Assembly (NCBI RefSeq): GCF_013170805.1
Contig: NZ_CP051293.1
Span: 3,168,001 to 3,232,000 of the forward strand
Length of the DNA: 64,000 nucleotides
Reading direction: 5' to 3'
From: Mesorhizobium sp. NZP2077
Lineage (GTDB): Bacteria; Pseudomonadota; Alphaproteobacteria; Rhizobiales; Rhizobiaceae
The first letter of the stretch is position 1, and every line of letters begins with the position of its first letter. Of this stretch, positions 17,085 to 24,868 are shown in pieces. A program made the translations under genes and the position numbers. The notes under the pieces were generated by a model. It made no database searches. It was not told the DNA's origin and saw only the letters and a program-made list of their open reading frames with translations.

Positions 17085-18242
17085 ATGCACATGAGCGACA
17101 TCGTGGCGGCGACAGCTGACATCGCAACAGGCAACCCAAAACAGACCGCGACCGCCGACGCACGCCTCGCGGCGATCGTCGATTCCTCTTTCGACGCCAT
17201 CATCAGCAAGGATCTGACCAGCATCATCACCAGCTGGAACCTGGCGGCCGAACGCATGTTCGGCTACAGCGCGGAGGAAGCGGTGGGCCAGTCGATCCTC
17301 ATGCTCATCCCCGATCACCTCAAGAGCGAGGAGACCGAGATCATCAGCAGGGTCCGCGCCGGCGATCGCGTGGCCAGTTACGAGACGACACGAAAGCGCA
17401 AGGACGGAACGCTTATTTCCGTCTCGCTGACGGTTTCGCCGATCAAGAACGCCCATGGCGAGATCGTCGGGGCTTCGAAGATCGCCCGCGATATTTCCGC
17501 CGCCAAGGAAAGCGAGCGTCGCATCAGGCTCTTGATGCGGGAGGTCAATCATCGCGTCAAGAACCAGTTCGCGGTCATCCTGTCGATGGTCAGGGAAACG
17601 AGCAAGCGCTCGAGCGATCCGCGCGAATTCGAGGAACTGATTCGTGCCCGCATCATGGCGCTGTCGCGTTCTCACGATCTGCTTGTCACCTCGGAGTGGG
17701 CCGGCGCCAGCCTGTTCGACCTGATCCAGGAGCATCTGAAGCCGTTCGGCCGTGAGGAGCAGATCCTGCTTTCCGGCCCGCTGCTGACGCTGCAGTCGAA
17801 TGCGGTGCAGAATCTCGGCATGGCTTTCCATGAGCTTGGCACCAACTCGTCCAAATATGGCGCGCTGGGCTGCGAAGACGGCCACGTCGAGATCACCTGG
17901 ACAATCGAGTCCGGCGCCCAGGACTCAGGTGGTCTGGGCTCCGCTGCCACAAGTACCGGTGCCCAGAGTTCAAGCGTTTCGGGCGGGCGTGAGTTCCAGC
18001 TACTCTGGACCGAGACATCCACGCCGCGTGCCGGAGACCGGTTCGACGACGGCGTGCGCAAGGGGTTCGGCACCGTCGTCCTGCAGCGCGTGGCGCCGCA
18101 GTCGCTGGGCGGCTCGGCCAAACTGGAGCGCTCGCCCGGCCAGCTCAACTGGCGCCTCAGCGCGCCGCTGGCATCGATCATCGTGCCCCAAGCCGGCGTC
18201 GAAGACGACGATGGCGCCTCCGCGCTGGGCTTCGGCATCTAG
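17085..18242 (+). CDS. PAS-HWE sensor histidine kinase
   Basis: A 385-residue cytoplasmic kinase from ATG 17085 (or 17091); no strong ribosome binding site is visible. Residues ~27-140 form a PAS domain (IVDSSFDAIISKDLTSIITS, AAERMFGYSAEEAVGQSIL) ending in a PAC-like segment. The phospho-acceptor is H156 in MREVNHRVKNQFAVILSMV, the HWE/HisKA_2 signature. The ATP site has AFHELGTNSSKYGAL (N box) and a GFGTVVLQRVAPQSLGG G-box. HWE kinases with PAS sensors in this group often feed the PhyR-EcfG general stress pathway. No response regulator is adjacent. Confidence 0.9.
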   Translation: MHMSDIVAATADIATGNPKQTATADARLAAIVDSSFDAIISKDLTSIITSWNLAAERMFGYSAEEAVGQSILMLIPDHLKSEETEIISRVRAGDRVASYETTRKRKDGTLISVSLTVSPIKNAHGEIVGASKIARDISAAKESERRIRLLMREVNHRVKNQFAVILSMVRETSKRSSDPREFEELIRARIMALSRSHDLLVTSEWAGASLFDLIQEHLKPFGREEQILLSGPLLTLQSNAVQNLGMAFHELGTNSSKYGALGCEDGHVEITWTIESGAQDSGGLGSAATSTGAQSSSVSGGREFQLLWTETSTPRAGDRFDDGVRKGFGTVVLQRVAPQSLGGSAKLERSPGQLNWRLSAPLASIIVPQAGVEDDDGASALGFGI

Positions 18243-18247
18243 CCTCT

Positions 18248-18454
18248 TCAGAGAATATTGGTTGTCACCTCGACGACAATGGCGGCGCCTTCCAACGTGC
18301 CGCCGGGGACGTGCACGACACGTGAGACCCGGAGATCCTGCGGACTTCCGTCGACCGACAGCGAAACGCTTTCTCCAATCCGTGGCACCGCCTGGAAAAT
18401 GGCGTCGGTGGCGTCCGGCCGGTTGTCTATGGATATGCGGCAGTTGACGGTCAT
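18248..18454 (-). CDS. Hypothetical 68-residue protein
   Basis: A small protein with GGAGA six nt before ATG 18454 (MTVNCRISIDNRPDATDAIF, then AVPRIGESVSLSVDGSPQDL and VVEVTTNIL). It looks like a compact all-beta domain. Convergent with the HWE kinase gene, 5 bp apart. I do not recognise a family. Confidence 0.6.
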   Translation of the reverse strand: MTVNCRISIDNRPDATDAIFQAVPRIGESVSLSVDGSPQDLRVSRVVHVPGGTLEGAAIVVEVTTNIL

Positions 18455-18666
18455 GAATGTCTCCTGTGTCTGGCCATGCCCGGTGGTCAACGCAGGGTCG
18501 ATGAAATGGTTTCAGGAAGATCGGTTCAAAGCCCGGGGATGCCGCGGAGGGCTGCTCCCCGCTCACCGTAAGCCGGGCCTAACCGGCATGGGGCTGCCGG
18601 CTGACAATTATGTGCTCTATTGCTAATATAGATGAAGCATGCAAACGAAGCAGGTGAGGGCTATCG

Positions 18667-18831
18667 ATGACTGAAGAGCCGGCCACAACCTACGTCGTGA
18701 GCGTCTTTGAAAAGCCTAGCTGGCGTACGGTCTTGACCACCAAGGACAAAACCAAGGCCTTGGCGCTGGCTAAAGAGATCGGCGACAAGGTGCGGGTCGA
18801 CGAGATCACGCCGAAGCCAAGGACGCGTTGA
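18667..18831 (+). CDS. Hypothetical 54-residue protein
   Basis: A short gene with a well-placed ribosome binding site (GGTGAGGG) before ATG 18667. The product begins MTEEPATTYVVSVFEKPSWR and contains KDKTKALALAKEIGDKVRVD, ending in a basic ITPKPRTR. It is charged, has a beta-helix-beta look, and no signal peptide. No family recognised. A GC-rich hairpin at 18934-18962 may end its transcript. Confidence 0.55.
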   Translation: MTEEPATTYVVSVFEKPSWRTVLTTKDKTKALALAKEIGDKVRVDEITPKPRTR

Positions 18832-19374
18832 ATGCGCCCGCCAAAGTGAGCGCTGGAACCACAGGCGGCGTTGAGAGTTATTTTTGCGGCAGGGGTTCCA
18901 ACGCTCCGGCAAGTCCCGCGATCCCTAGGGGCGCCCGCCGCCGCCGTGAATGGGGCGGCGGGTCTATGCCAGCCCGCAAAGCCTGATCACCCTATATTGC
19001 GATTGGATAAAATAACGGAACGTCCAATGGACGATACCGGAACCAAAGCGGTTATGTCAGACCTTTGTGGCAGGGCACCAAGACCTTGGTCCAATAGGAA
19101 AAGCCCGCCACGGGAGCGACCCGCGGCGGGCTTTCTAAGTGGCTACATCCCTGAGGAATCGACCGCTTGTGGTCATACTGTGAACCTCATTGCCGCCCTA
19201 GCCTATGGTGTGATCGCGGAAGCCGGGCTTTGGACTCGGGGGCGGCTTGACGATTTCCGGCAACTTTGTGGATGACGGACTCGTAGATCAATTGGTCGCC
19301 TTTTGTCCCTTGTACCGGGGCGGCTGGCTCGCTGAGATTTCGTTGGGGTTTTCTCGGCGAGCCTGCGGCGGGCT
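18832..19374. other. Gene-free stretch with one terminator
   Basis: No convincing coding sequence. It holds a GC-rich hairpin (CCCGCCGCC/GGCGGCGGG, 18934-18962, no T-run), a terminator at 19100-19136 and a 12-bp stem GGCTCGCTGAGA/TCTCGGCGAGCC near 19321-19360. A plus-strand frame that starts at 19027 reads straight through the terminator and is therefore not believed. An unannotated small RNA ending at 19136 is possible. Confidence 0.4.
19100..19136 (+). terminator. Rho-independent terminator
   Basis: Stem AAAGCCCGCC (19100-19109) / GGCGGGCTTT (19125-19134), loop able to form an inner CGGG/CCCG pair, followed by CT. No recognised gene ends just upstream. Confidence 0.5.
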
Positions 19375-19668
19375 TCAGTCCTTGTGCAGGACGATATACC
19401 GGCTGCTCACGGCATCCGCCCCTTTGCCTCGTGTGACGACAACCGTCCTATAGCCGGCAGGCAGTGAAGCTGTTGCGGATGGGTCGACCGAACGGCACCG
19501 CCCGACCATTTCCCCGTCAGGGGCGCCTGCCAGCCTGGCAGCCAATGCGAGCTGGCACTCGTCGAGCGATGCAAAAGTGGTGGGAGGCATATCGCTCGGC
19601 TTGCAGACGGATGGGGCGCCAGGGTTGCAAGAGAGCAGAACCATCACCGCGGAAGTTGCCAGATCCAT
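19375..19668 (-). CDS. Hypothetical 97-residue, possibly exported protein
   Basis: From ATG 19668 (GGAGC upstream). The N-terminus MDLATSAVMVLLSCNPGAPS is weakly hydrophobic and could be a short signal or lipoprotein-like segment. The rest (TFASLDECQLALAARLAGAP, YRTVVVTRGKG) contains three cysteines; the pattern resembles small secreted proteins of rhizobia with a DECQ...L motif. Family not assigned. Confidence 0.55.
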   Translation of the reverse strand: MDLATSAVMVLLSCNPGAPSVCKPSDMPPTTFASLDECQLALAARLAGAPDGEMVGRCRSVDPSATASLPAGYRTVVVTRGKGADAVSSRYIVLHKD

Positions 19669-19773
19669 TGTTGAAGCTCCATTCGGACGCTTCAACGCGC
19701 TATGGCCCATGTTTGTTGCACCAGGCTGGCGGCCCGCTGGCTCCGGGGTGGCGGGGCCTTTTAAAGGCTGTCG

Positions 19774-19798
19774 GGAACAAGAGGGGAGCGGCCCGGTT
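19774..19798 (+). promoter_or_regulatory. Near-consensus EcfG promoter
   Basis: GGAAC (19774-19778), 16-nt spacer, GGTT (19795-19798). The -35 is perfect and the -10 has one mismatch to CGTT. It lies 25 bp before the small gene at 19823. Confidence 0.35.
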
Positions 19799-19822
19799 TT
19801 CTGAGGATGGGAGGAAGTGGAT

Positions 19823-19984
19823 ATGCCAAACAAGATCAAAGACCCATTGCGACCCGACCCGAAGGAGACACCTGTCCGTCGTCCCGACAAGGAAGCGTCG
19901 CCAGAACCCCGACATGTCGATCCGCCACCGCGAGACGTGCGAGAGGCGCCGTCACCCAATCCAAACGGGGACAAGCAGTCCTGA
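19823..19984 (+). CDS. Small proline-rich, charged protein (53 aa)
   Basis: GGGAGG precedes ATG 19823. The product (MPNKIKDPLRPDPKETPVRR, then PDKEASPEPRHVDPPPRD) is rich in Pro, Arg, Asp and Glu and surely disordered. Similar short, stress-related proteins are common in rhizobia. A near-consensus EcfG promoter is located directly upstream. Function unknown. Confidence 0.55.
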   Translation: MPNKIKDPLRPDPKETPVRRPDKEASPEPRHVDPPPRDVREAPSPNPNGDKQS

Positions 19985-20030
19985 CCGCCGTTCGACGGCT
20001 GAGACGACAAAACCAGTGGTGAGGTTGGCT

Positions 20031-20104
20031 TGGTTCCCGCTCATGGGCTCGAACCACGATTCACGCCTTCAAAGGGCGCTGTCCTACCATTAGACGAAGC
20101 GGGA
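20031..20104 (-). tRNA. tRNA-Gln (anticodon UUG)
   Basis: The minus strand folds into a complete cloverleaf of 74 nt with an encoded CCA. Acceptor stem TCCCGCT/AGCGGGA, anticodon stem GCGCC/GGCGT around the loop CTTTGAA (anticodon TTG), T stem CGTGG/CCATG with loop TTCGAGC. U1-A72 is typical of glutamine tRNA. Confidence 0.93.
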
Positions 20105-20138
20105 GCTGGTACGGTTATGCAGCCGGCACGGCGTGCCG

Positions 20139-20435
20139 TCAATTCGGGAAGTCTATTACCGGTTCGTCGCAGCGGTAAACCGGGCAGTGCCCATCGCGCG
20201 CCGGGATGTAGGCCGACATCGGAATTTCGGGCCGGTCGCATTCATTGCCGAACTGCCTGACATAGCGGTCATAGGTGTTCGGGCCGGTGGTCAGCACCAC
20301 GGCGCGGCGGCTCTGGATCATGGTCTGGATCTCGCCGCAGCTCATGCTGCGGCTGTCGGGCCGCGCCTCGGCCAACCCGGTCGCCGCAAGCACAGCGCCC
20401 AAGGTCATCGACAGGATAAGATGGCGAGCAGACAT
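20139..20435 (-). CDS. Small secreted hypothetical protein
   Basis: A 98-residue protein from ATG 20435 with a signal peptide (MSARHLILSMTLGAVLAATG, cleaved near LAEA). The mature part has four cysteines (SMSCGEIQTMIQSRRAVVLT, FGNECDRPE, HCPVYRCDEPV), probably two disulfides. The pattern of a CGEI...TGPNTYDRYV segment recurs in small exported proteins of rhizobia. Function unknown. Confidence 0.7.
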   Translation of the reverse strand: MSARHLILSMTLGAVLAATGLAEARPDSRSMSCGEIQTMIQSRRAVVLTTGPNTYDRYVRQFGNECDRPEIPMSAYIPARDGHCPVYRCDEPVIDFPN

Positions 20436-20503
20436 GGCGGGCACTCTTCTCTTGACGCAGCTATGTACTGTTCCACAAAACCCGGTACCTGTCCGCTGGT
20501 TCC

Positions 20504-20734
20504 ATGACGGGGCGTCGACCGCGCGTGCCGCGCAACCAAATCACGCGTCGCGCATTGCTGGGCATGGACAGCAGGAAACCTTACGAGACGCCGCAATGGT
20601 GGCCGGGAAACGAAGGCCGCGAAGCCATGTGCTGTTCCTTCTGCGGCAGCCGCGAGCACCGCTACGAGGCGTGCCCGCAAAGAGCCTATCCGCCAGATGT
20701 CCCGTTCCAGGACGACGCAGAGAAATTTCGCTGA
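20504..20734 (+). CDS. Hypothetical protein with a CCxxC motif
   Basis: A 76-residue frame; an internal ATG at 20564 (MDSRKPYETPQWWPGNEGRE) may be the true start. It holds a possible zinc-binding cluster, CCSFCGSREHRYEACPQ, then a short acidic tail. No clear ribosome binding site supports either start. Family unknown. Confidence 0.4.
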   Translation: MTGRRPRVPRNQITRRALLGMDSRKPYETPQWWPGNEGREAMCCSFCGSREHRYEACPQRAYPPDVPFQDDAEKFR

Positions 20735-20853
20735 TCTGACCACCGTTTCTCCTCGCGCACGCTGTGCGCCGCCATAGGCCGTGCGCGCGGATGTCCTCGC
20801 CTTCGCCTTGCAAGCCCCGAGCACCGAATATGACGGCGCAGCCGCCGCGATCC

Positions 20854-21213
20854 TCATCGGACAAACCACTCGGCGAACCATGATATTCCGAGGAAGAACA
20901 CGGCGCCGATAAAGATCAATGGGGTAGCCAGATTTCTGTAGAATCTCGCTCTGGGATCTGCGCCCGGTTTCGTGCCAATGACGCCGTAAGCCAGAACGGC
21001 AAAACCGGCGGCGCCAAGCAGGAGGCAGGCCGAGCCTCCAATTGCCCATATGCCGCGCAGATGGAGATCGCCAAAATGTTTCTGGCGCCAAGTTCCCAGA
21101 CGGTAGAGCATGACCAGGTCGTCTGTGACGATGCCGTGTATCGCGTAGGCGGCAATCGCGATTGCACAAAGATACCCGATAAACTTGCGCAGTTCAGTTG
21201 GCAGAGGCCGCAA
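20854..21213 (-). CDS. Small membrane protein with three transmembrane segments
   Basis: From TTG 21213 (GGGAG seven nt upstream) the product has 119 residues. Three hydrophobic helices are seen: FIGYLCAIAIAAYAIHGI, GGSACLLLGAAGFAVLAYGV and PLIFIGAVFFLGISWFAEW. The gene overlaps the last 20 nt of the WD40 gene, so the two are co-transcribed and probably translationally coupled. ATG 21237 would be an alternative start. Function unknown. Confidence 0.6.
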   Translation of the reverse strand: MRPLPTELRKFIGYLCAIAIAAYAIHGIVTDDLVMLYRLGTWRQKHFGDLHLRGIWAIGGSACLLLGAAGFAVLAYGVIGTKPGADPRARFYRNLATPLIFIGAVFFLGISWFAEWFVR

Positions 21214-22711
21214 ACAGCTTCTCCCATTGCTGGGCATGACCGCTGGCGCGCGCTGCGTCGTCCCATTCCAGCTTCGAGCATTTGCGAAGGGTCTGGCAGT
21301 TGTCAGGATCGCTGGCCATGCACATCGTGCCCTTGCCATCGGCCAGTTTGAACGTCGCCTTGTCCGAAGGATCGGCCGCCAGCGAATGCGCCGCGCCCTC
21401 GAACACGTCGCATGTCATGCCGGCCTTGCAGCGCATGAACTGGCGGGGCTCAAGCAGTTGGTCTTCACCGCCGGCAAGATATTCGACGAGCCCGTCCGGG
21501 TGGATGATATAGGGGCTGGTCGAACAAATGAGGTGCATCACATCCGGAGTGGCGTCGACGTCATCGGGTGGCCCGAAGGCCCACATGCCGGCCATTCCGT
21601 CCGCCAGGTGAATGGCATCTTGCTGCTGCTGCAACGTATAGACGACGCCCATCGTGCCGTGCGGTCTCACCACGATCCTTGCATCGTCAATGAAGCCGAC
21701 GCCGTAGCCTTCGGAGAGACTGTTCAGCTTGACGATCTGCTTCCCGGAACCCGCGTCCCAGATACGCACATATTCGTCCGACGCGCCTGTGGCGATACGG
21801 GCGCCATCCGGGCTGAAGGCTGCGGACAGCACTTTTTCCACGCCGGCTTCCTTCAACGTAACGATCTCTATGCCGCTGGCGGCGTCGAAGACATGCGCCG
21901 CACCGTCGTCCGCGCCGGTCACGATACGCTTGCCGTCACGGTCGAACGCCGCGGCTTCCACGTCAGCCTGGTGCCGCAGTGCCGCGATCTCGTGTCCACT
22001 CGCGGCGTCCCAGACCCGCACGGTCTGATCCCGCCCGATCGTCAGGATGCGCGTTCCATCCGGACTGAAGCTGACGTTGTCGATGGCTTTCTCATGTCCT
22101 TCCAGCTTGGCGATCTTCTTGCCGGCGGCAACGTCCCACACGACCACGGTCTTGTCTTCCGCGGCCGTGGCGACAAGCCTACCGTCGGGACTAAAGCCGG
22201 CATCGGTCAACGCAGCGGAATGTCCATCCAGGATGGCGGCCTGTCGCGGGCCTTCGATCCGCCAGACCGCCGCCGTGTGATCTTGCCTAAGCACGACGAT
22301 GGACTGGCCGTCCGGGCTGAACGGCTCTCGGGGAAGGCCAAAGATGAGAGTCTGCGCATCCCGGGGGATCGCCGCCAATTCCTTTGAGTAATCGGCGACA
22401 TTCCAGAAGCGCAACGCGTCCGCGGTCGCCACCATCAACACCGATCCGTTCGGACTCCAGGCTACGGAGGAGGCCTTGCCCTTCAATTCGGCCACCTGCT
22501 TGCCGTCCAACGTATCGAAGATGATCGTACCGGCGTCGGTGGCGAGTGCGACACGGTCTCCAGCCGGGCTGAAGCGGACGGCATAGACTGTCTCATCCAC
22601 ACTGAACACACGCGATGCATAGATTTCGGCGGCGTTCACGCGGCTTGTGGCGATCGCCGCGCCCAGACATAGGATAGCGGCAGCCAAGACCAGTCCGCAA
22701 AGAGTACGCAT
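21194..22711 (-). CDS. Secreted WD40-repeat beta-propeller protein
   Basis: A 505-residue protein with a signal peptide (MRTLCGLVLAAAILCLGAAI, cleaved near VNAA). Residues ~40-335 hold about seven WD40 blades, for example TDAGFSPDGRLVATAAEDKT followed by VVVWDVAAGKK and RILTIGRDQTVRVWD. The C-terminal ~170 residues are a separate Cys-containing region (MHLICSTSPYI, FMRCKAGMTCDVFEGAA, TMCMASDPDNCQTLRKCS), probably disulfide-bonded. It would act in the periplasm as a protein-binding scaffold. Overlaps a small membrane-protein gene downstream. Confidence 0.85.
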   Translation of the reverse strand: MRTLCGLVLAAAILCLGAAIATSRVNAAEIYASRVFSVDETVYAVRFSPAGDRVALATDAGTIIFDTLDGKQVAELKGKASSVAWSPNGSVLMVATADALRFWNVADYSKELAAIPRDAQTLIFGLPREPFSPDGQSIVVLRQDHTAAVWRIEGPRQAAILDGHSAALTDAGFSPDGRLVATAAEDKTVVVWDVAAGKKIAKLEGHEKAIDNVSFSPDGTRILTIGRDQTVRVWDAASGHEIAALRHQADVEAAAFDRDGKRIVTGADDGAAHVFDAASGIEIVTLKEAGVEKVLSAAFSPDGARIATGASDEYVRIWDAGSGKQIVKLNSLSEGYGVGFIDDARIVVRPHGTMGVVYTLQQQQDAIHLADGMAGMWAFGPPDDVDATPDVMHLICSTSPYIIHPDGLVEYLAGGEDQLLEPRQFMRCKAGMTCDVFEGAAHSLAADPSDKATFKLADGKGTMCMASDPDNCQTLRKCSKLEWDDAARASGHAQQWEKLFAASAN

Positions 22712-22982
22712 GTCTTATTGGCCTCCTGCTGTCTCGTCAGGCTGCTCAATTGCCCGCCGGGAGCGATTGCCACTCGCAATGTAGCATAGCCGGCCTTCAT
22801 GGTCCCGCGCCACCATCATCTGGTAGTAGTCGTCGGGATCGCGGCCCGGATTGTTAATGCGATGGTTTCCCTCCTGGATTCATTGGCCAACCTTTTGGCG
22901 GCGCCAACCTTTTGCGCGGTTGGGCGTTGTCCCTGCGAAGGCAAGGCCGCCGCGGGTGGCCATCGCAGAAAAGGAGGCCGAG

Positions 22983-23270
22983 ATGAAACCTCTCACTATC
23001 GCGTCGCTGATGCTGGCCCTGGCCGTACCTGCGGCCGCGCAGACGCAGCAGAATCCGGCGCAGCAGGCCGACAAATGCCGGATACAGACGGATCAAGGCG
23101 GCAAGCAGCAGTCCGGCAACGGCAATCTGACCGAAAAGCTCAACGATTGCGGCGGGGTGCTGAAGCCGCCGGCCACCGGCGATCAGGGCATGGCCGCGCC
23201 GGCGCCCGACGAAGGCAAGACACCGGTGATCAAGCCGGGCGAAGTTCCGGCACAGCCGCCGAAGCAATAA
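22983..23270 (+). CDS. Small secreted hypothetical protein
   Basis: A 95-residue protein with a textbook ribosome binding site (AAGGAGG, 7 nt before ATG 22983). The signal peptide is MKPLTIASLMLALAVPAAAQ. The mature part is hydrophilic, rich in Gln, Gly and Pro (QQNPAQQADKCRIQTDQGGK, NLTEKLNDCGGVLKPPATG), with two cysteines, and ends in IKPGEVPAQPPKQ. Such short exported proteins are widespread in Mesorhizobium; function unknown. Confidence 0.7.
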   Translation: MKPLTIASLMLALAVPAAAQTQQNPAQQADKCRIQTDQGGKQQSGNGNLTEKLNDCGGVLKPPATGDQGMAAPAPDEGKTPVIKPGEVPAQPPKQ

Positions 23271-23301
23271 AGGACATTACGCGGCATTGTCACCGGGCAA
23301 C

Positions 23302-23326
23302 GGAACCTCGCCCTGCGCGAAACGTT
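23302..23326 (+). promoter_or_regulatory. EcfG (general stress sigma factor) promoter
   Basis: GGAAC (23302-23306), 16-nt spacer, CGTT (23323-23326): an exact match to the GGAAC-N16/17-CGTT consensus. It lies 36 bp before the GTG of the small membrane-protein gene. Confidence 0.65.
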
Positions 23327-23330
23327 TTGT

Positions 23331-23349
23331 TTACGAATTGAATTCGTAA
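23331..23349. promoter_or_regulatory. Perfect palindrome in the 5' leader
   Basis: TTACGAATT-G-AATTCGTAA, a perfect 9-bp inverted repeat with one central base, lies between the EcfG promoter and the AAAAGGA ribosome binding site of the next gene. It could be an operator or a hairpin that masks translation. Confidence 0.45.
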
Positions 23350-23361
23350 AAGGATGGGACC

Positions 23362-23496
23362 GTGAGAGACATTGCCAGCACCGCCACGTTTCTTGCCTCT
23401 ATCGCCATCGTCATCGTCTTGATGTTCATGGCACCGAAGAGTTTCGGCTTCGATACTTCCCGTCCGATCGTGAACGGCGATCTGCCGACGAAATAG
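23362..23496 (+). CDS. Small single-span membrane protein (44 aa)
   Basis: GTG start at 23362 after AAAAGGATGGG. The product has one transmembrane helix (IASTATFLASIAIVIVLMFM) then a short tail ending IVNGDLPTK. It has its own EcfG promoter at 23302 and its own terminator at 23514, so it is a monocistronic stress-induced microprotein. No family recognised. Confidence 0.65.
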   Translation: MRDIASTATFLASIAIVIVLMFMAPKSFGFDTSRPIVNGDLPTK

Positions 23497-23513
23497 CTGG
23501 CAGCGGTTCAGAA

Positions 23514-23548
23514 AAAAAGCAGGCGAGAATCTCGCCTGCTTTTTGTTT
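23514..23548. terminator. Bidirectional rho-independent terminator
   Basis: Perfect 14-bp stem AAAAAGCAGGCGAG (23514-23527) / CTCGCCTGCTTTTT (23531-23544) with a 3-nt loop. Runs of A on the left and T on the right make it work both for the small gene on the left and for the convergent DUF982 gene. Confidence 0.85.
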
Positions 23549-23604
23549 GGTGAGAAGCCGAAATGCCATCCTTCCGGAAACAATAACTGTCTCTTGGCTG
23601 GGCT

Positions 23605-23850
23605 TCAGCGAACCAGCACGCCGGCGTGATCGCAAAGGGCCGTGAAGGCCTCCTGCGCCTGCGCTGCGGCGTCCTTGTTTTCCAGCGCCGCCTCGATCTT
23701 CTCTCGCGCCGCCTGGTAGAAAGGGCCGCGGCTGGCATGCGGCCAGTCGATCAGGATTTCACTGGCGTCCTGAAGCGTCGCCACCTCGCGGATTGTGTCG
23801 GCGCCATGCGGCTTGATCCGCATCGGTGTCGACAGCATTACATCAGCCAT
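23605..23850 (-). CDS. DUF982 domain-containing protein
   Basis: An 81-residue protein from ATG 23850 (GGGAAAG upstream). It has the DUF982 pattern: a first strand (HGADTIREVATLQDASEILI), DWPHASRGPFYQAAREKIEA, then AAAQAQEAFTALCDHAGVLV. DUF982 is a small family largely limited to rhizobia and relatives, with no proven function. It follows a second DUF982 gene and probably shares its EcfG promoter. Confidence 0.8.
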   Translation of the reverse strand: MADVMLSTPMRIKPHGADTIREVATLQDASEILIDWPHASRGPFYQAAREKIEAALENKDAAAQAQEAFTALCDHAGVLVR

Positions 23851-23857
23851 TGTCTTT

Positions 23858-23917
23858 CCCGCTATTGATGTGGGCCCGCTATTGGAGGAGGTAGGCCCAC
23901 TATTGGAGGATGTGGGC
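23858..23917. repeat. Three short direct repeats between two DUF982 genes
   Basis: The unit CCCRCTATTGRWG(G) occurs at 23858, 23875 and 23896. The last copy contains the stop codon and final codons of the upstream DUF982 gene, so the unit seems to be a triplication of that gene's 3' end. Confidence 0.5.
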
Positions 23918-24136
23918 TTCGCGTGCGGCGTCGATCATCGCCCGCATCGCTTTTTCCGGCGGTGTCCAGCCATCCAGCGCGTCGCGGCAGCTGCGCAACG
24001 CCGCCCGGTATTGCCGGCCCTGGCCGGCGGGCCAGTCGCCGAGGCATTCCAGGCCCTCCCAGGCGCTGCGCACCACGCGCTCGCGCTCGGAGGCGAATTT
24101 CAGGCGGATCGGTCGGGGGAACATCTTGTCGTTCAA
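23900..24136 (-). CDS. DUF982 domain-containing protein, second copy
   Basis: A 78-residue protein. TTG 24136 is preferred (GGAGA seven nt upstream, giving LNDKMFPRPIRLKF); ATG 24124 and ATG 24154 are alternatives. Family landmarks are VRSAWEGLECLGDWPAGQG, YRAALRSCRDALDGWTPP and AMRAMIDAAREAHIL. An exact EcfG promoter lies 76 bp upstream on the same strand, so this gene and probably the downstream DUF982 gene are stress-induced. Confidence 0.75.
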   Translation of the reverse strand: MNDKMFPRPIRLKFASERERVVRSAWEGLECLGDWPAGQGRQYRAALRSCRDALDGWTPPEKAMRAMIDAAREAHILQ

Positions 24137-24211
24137 CTGAAGTCTCCGTGGCATGTCGCCCGACAGCGAGCAGCGCTTGTGCAACAACGCCACTCACAAG
24201 GGGCGCCGGAT

Positions 24212-24236
24212 AACGTAGCCGTGAGGGGAGGGTTCC
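24212..24236 (-). promoter_or_regulatory. EcfG promoter driving the DUF982 pair
   Basis: On the minus strand GGAAC (24236-24232), 16-nt spacer, CGTT (24215-24212), an exact consensus. It points to the DUF982 genes. Confidence 0.65.
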
Positions 24237-24255
24237 AGCCCCGAACGACGAAATT

Positions 24256-24711
24256 TCAGTCGTGCGCGACGGCGTCCGACAAAGGTCTCGGCGCCGGCTG
24301 ATCGGCAGCTTCCGGAGTTTGCAGGTCATCGGGCCGGTCATGCTCGAACTGTTCGGTGCCGGGCAAGGCATGCAGCCAGGCCTCGCGGCGGGTGATCCAC
24401 AATTCGTATTGCGGCTCCAGGTCGGTCGGCGCGACATCGAGGCTGCCGAGCATCACCTCGACCTCGGTGTCGCCGACCCACGCGACACGGCTGCCGCAGG
24501 TCGGGCAGAAGCTGCGCGTGCCGTAGCTGGCGACTTCGCCCGATGTCTTGAAGACGTCGCGTGGCCAGATGGCGAAGGCCGAATAGACCGAGCCGCCCGC
24601 CTTGCGGCAGTCCTTGCAGTGGCAAAGACCAACCCGCGTCGGCTGGCCGGTGACGACGAAATGCACGCCGCCGCACAGGCAACTGCCGGTCCTGCGTATG
24701 GTGTCGGACAT
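24256..24711 (-). CDS. GFA family (CENP-V/GFA domain) zinc protein
   Basis: A 151-residue protein with the Zn-binding pattern of the glutathione-dependent formaldehyde-activating family: GSCLCGGVHF, GLCHCKDCRKAGGSVYSA and SFCPTCGSRVAW, seven cysteines in the expected places. The C-terminal tail (PDDLQTPEAADQPAPRPLSD) is extra. True Gfa activity is proven for few members; most are uncharacterised zinc proteins. Monocistronic. Confidence 0.9.
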   Translation of the reverse strand: MSDTIRRTGSCLCGGVHFVVTGQPTRVGLCHCKDCRKAGGSVYSAFAIWPRDVFKTSGEVASYGTRSFCPTCGSRVAWVGDTEVEVMLGSLDVAPTDLEPQYELWITRREAWLHALPGTEQFEHDRPDDLQTPEAADQPAPRPLSDAVAHD

Positions 24712-24868
24712 GGTTGCAGCCTCCCTCAGTCTGGCTTTCGTCAGTCTGGCACGCTACGGGCCGGGCGGGACAGAGGCTCGTCGGCCATTTCGTTCACCCG
24801 CACCGCCAAGCCCGGTCGACCCTTCAACGCCCATGCCGGCGAAATGGTTGCGGCGCGCCACCGCCGTC

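Noticed and set aside
16938..17885. Minus-strand frame opposite the PAS-HWE kinase
   Set aside because: The plus strand has clear PAS, H-box and ATPase motifs; the antisense product shows none.
19027..19275. Possible small gene starting ATGGACGATACC
   Set aside because: It would have to be translated through a strong terminator hairpin at 19100-19136 and shows no conserved pattern.
20031..20104. tRNA-Gln as integration site of a genomic island
   Set aside because: No integrase gene and no direct repeat of the tRNA 3' end were noticed in the window, so there is no evidence of site-specific integration.
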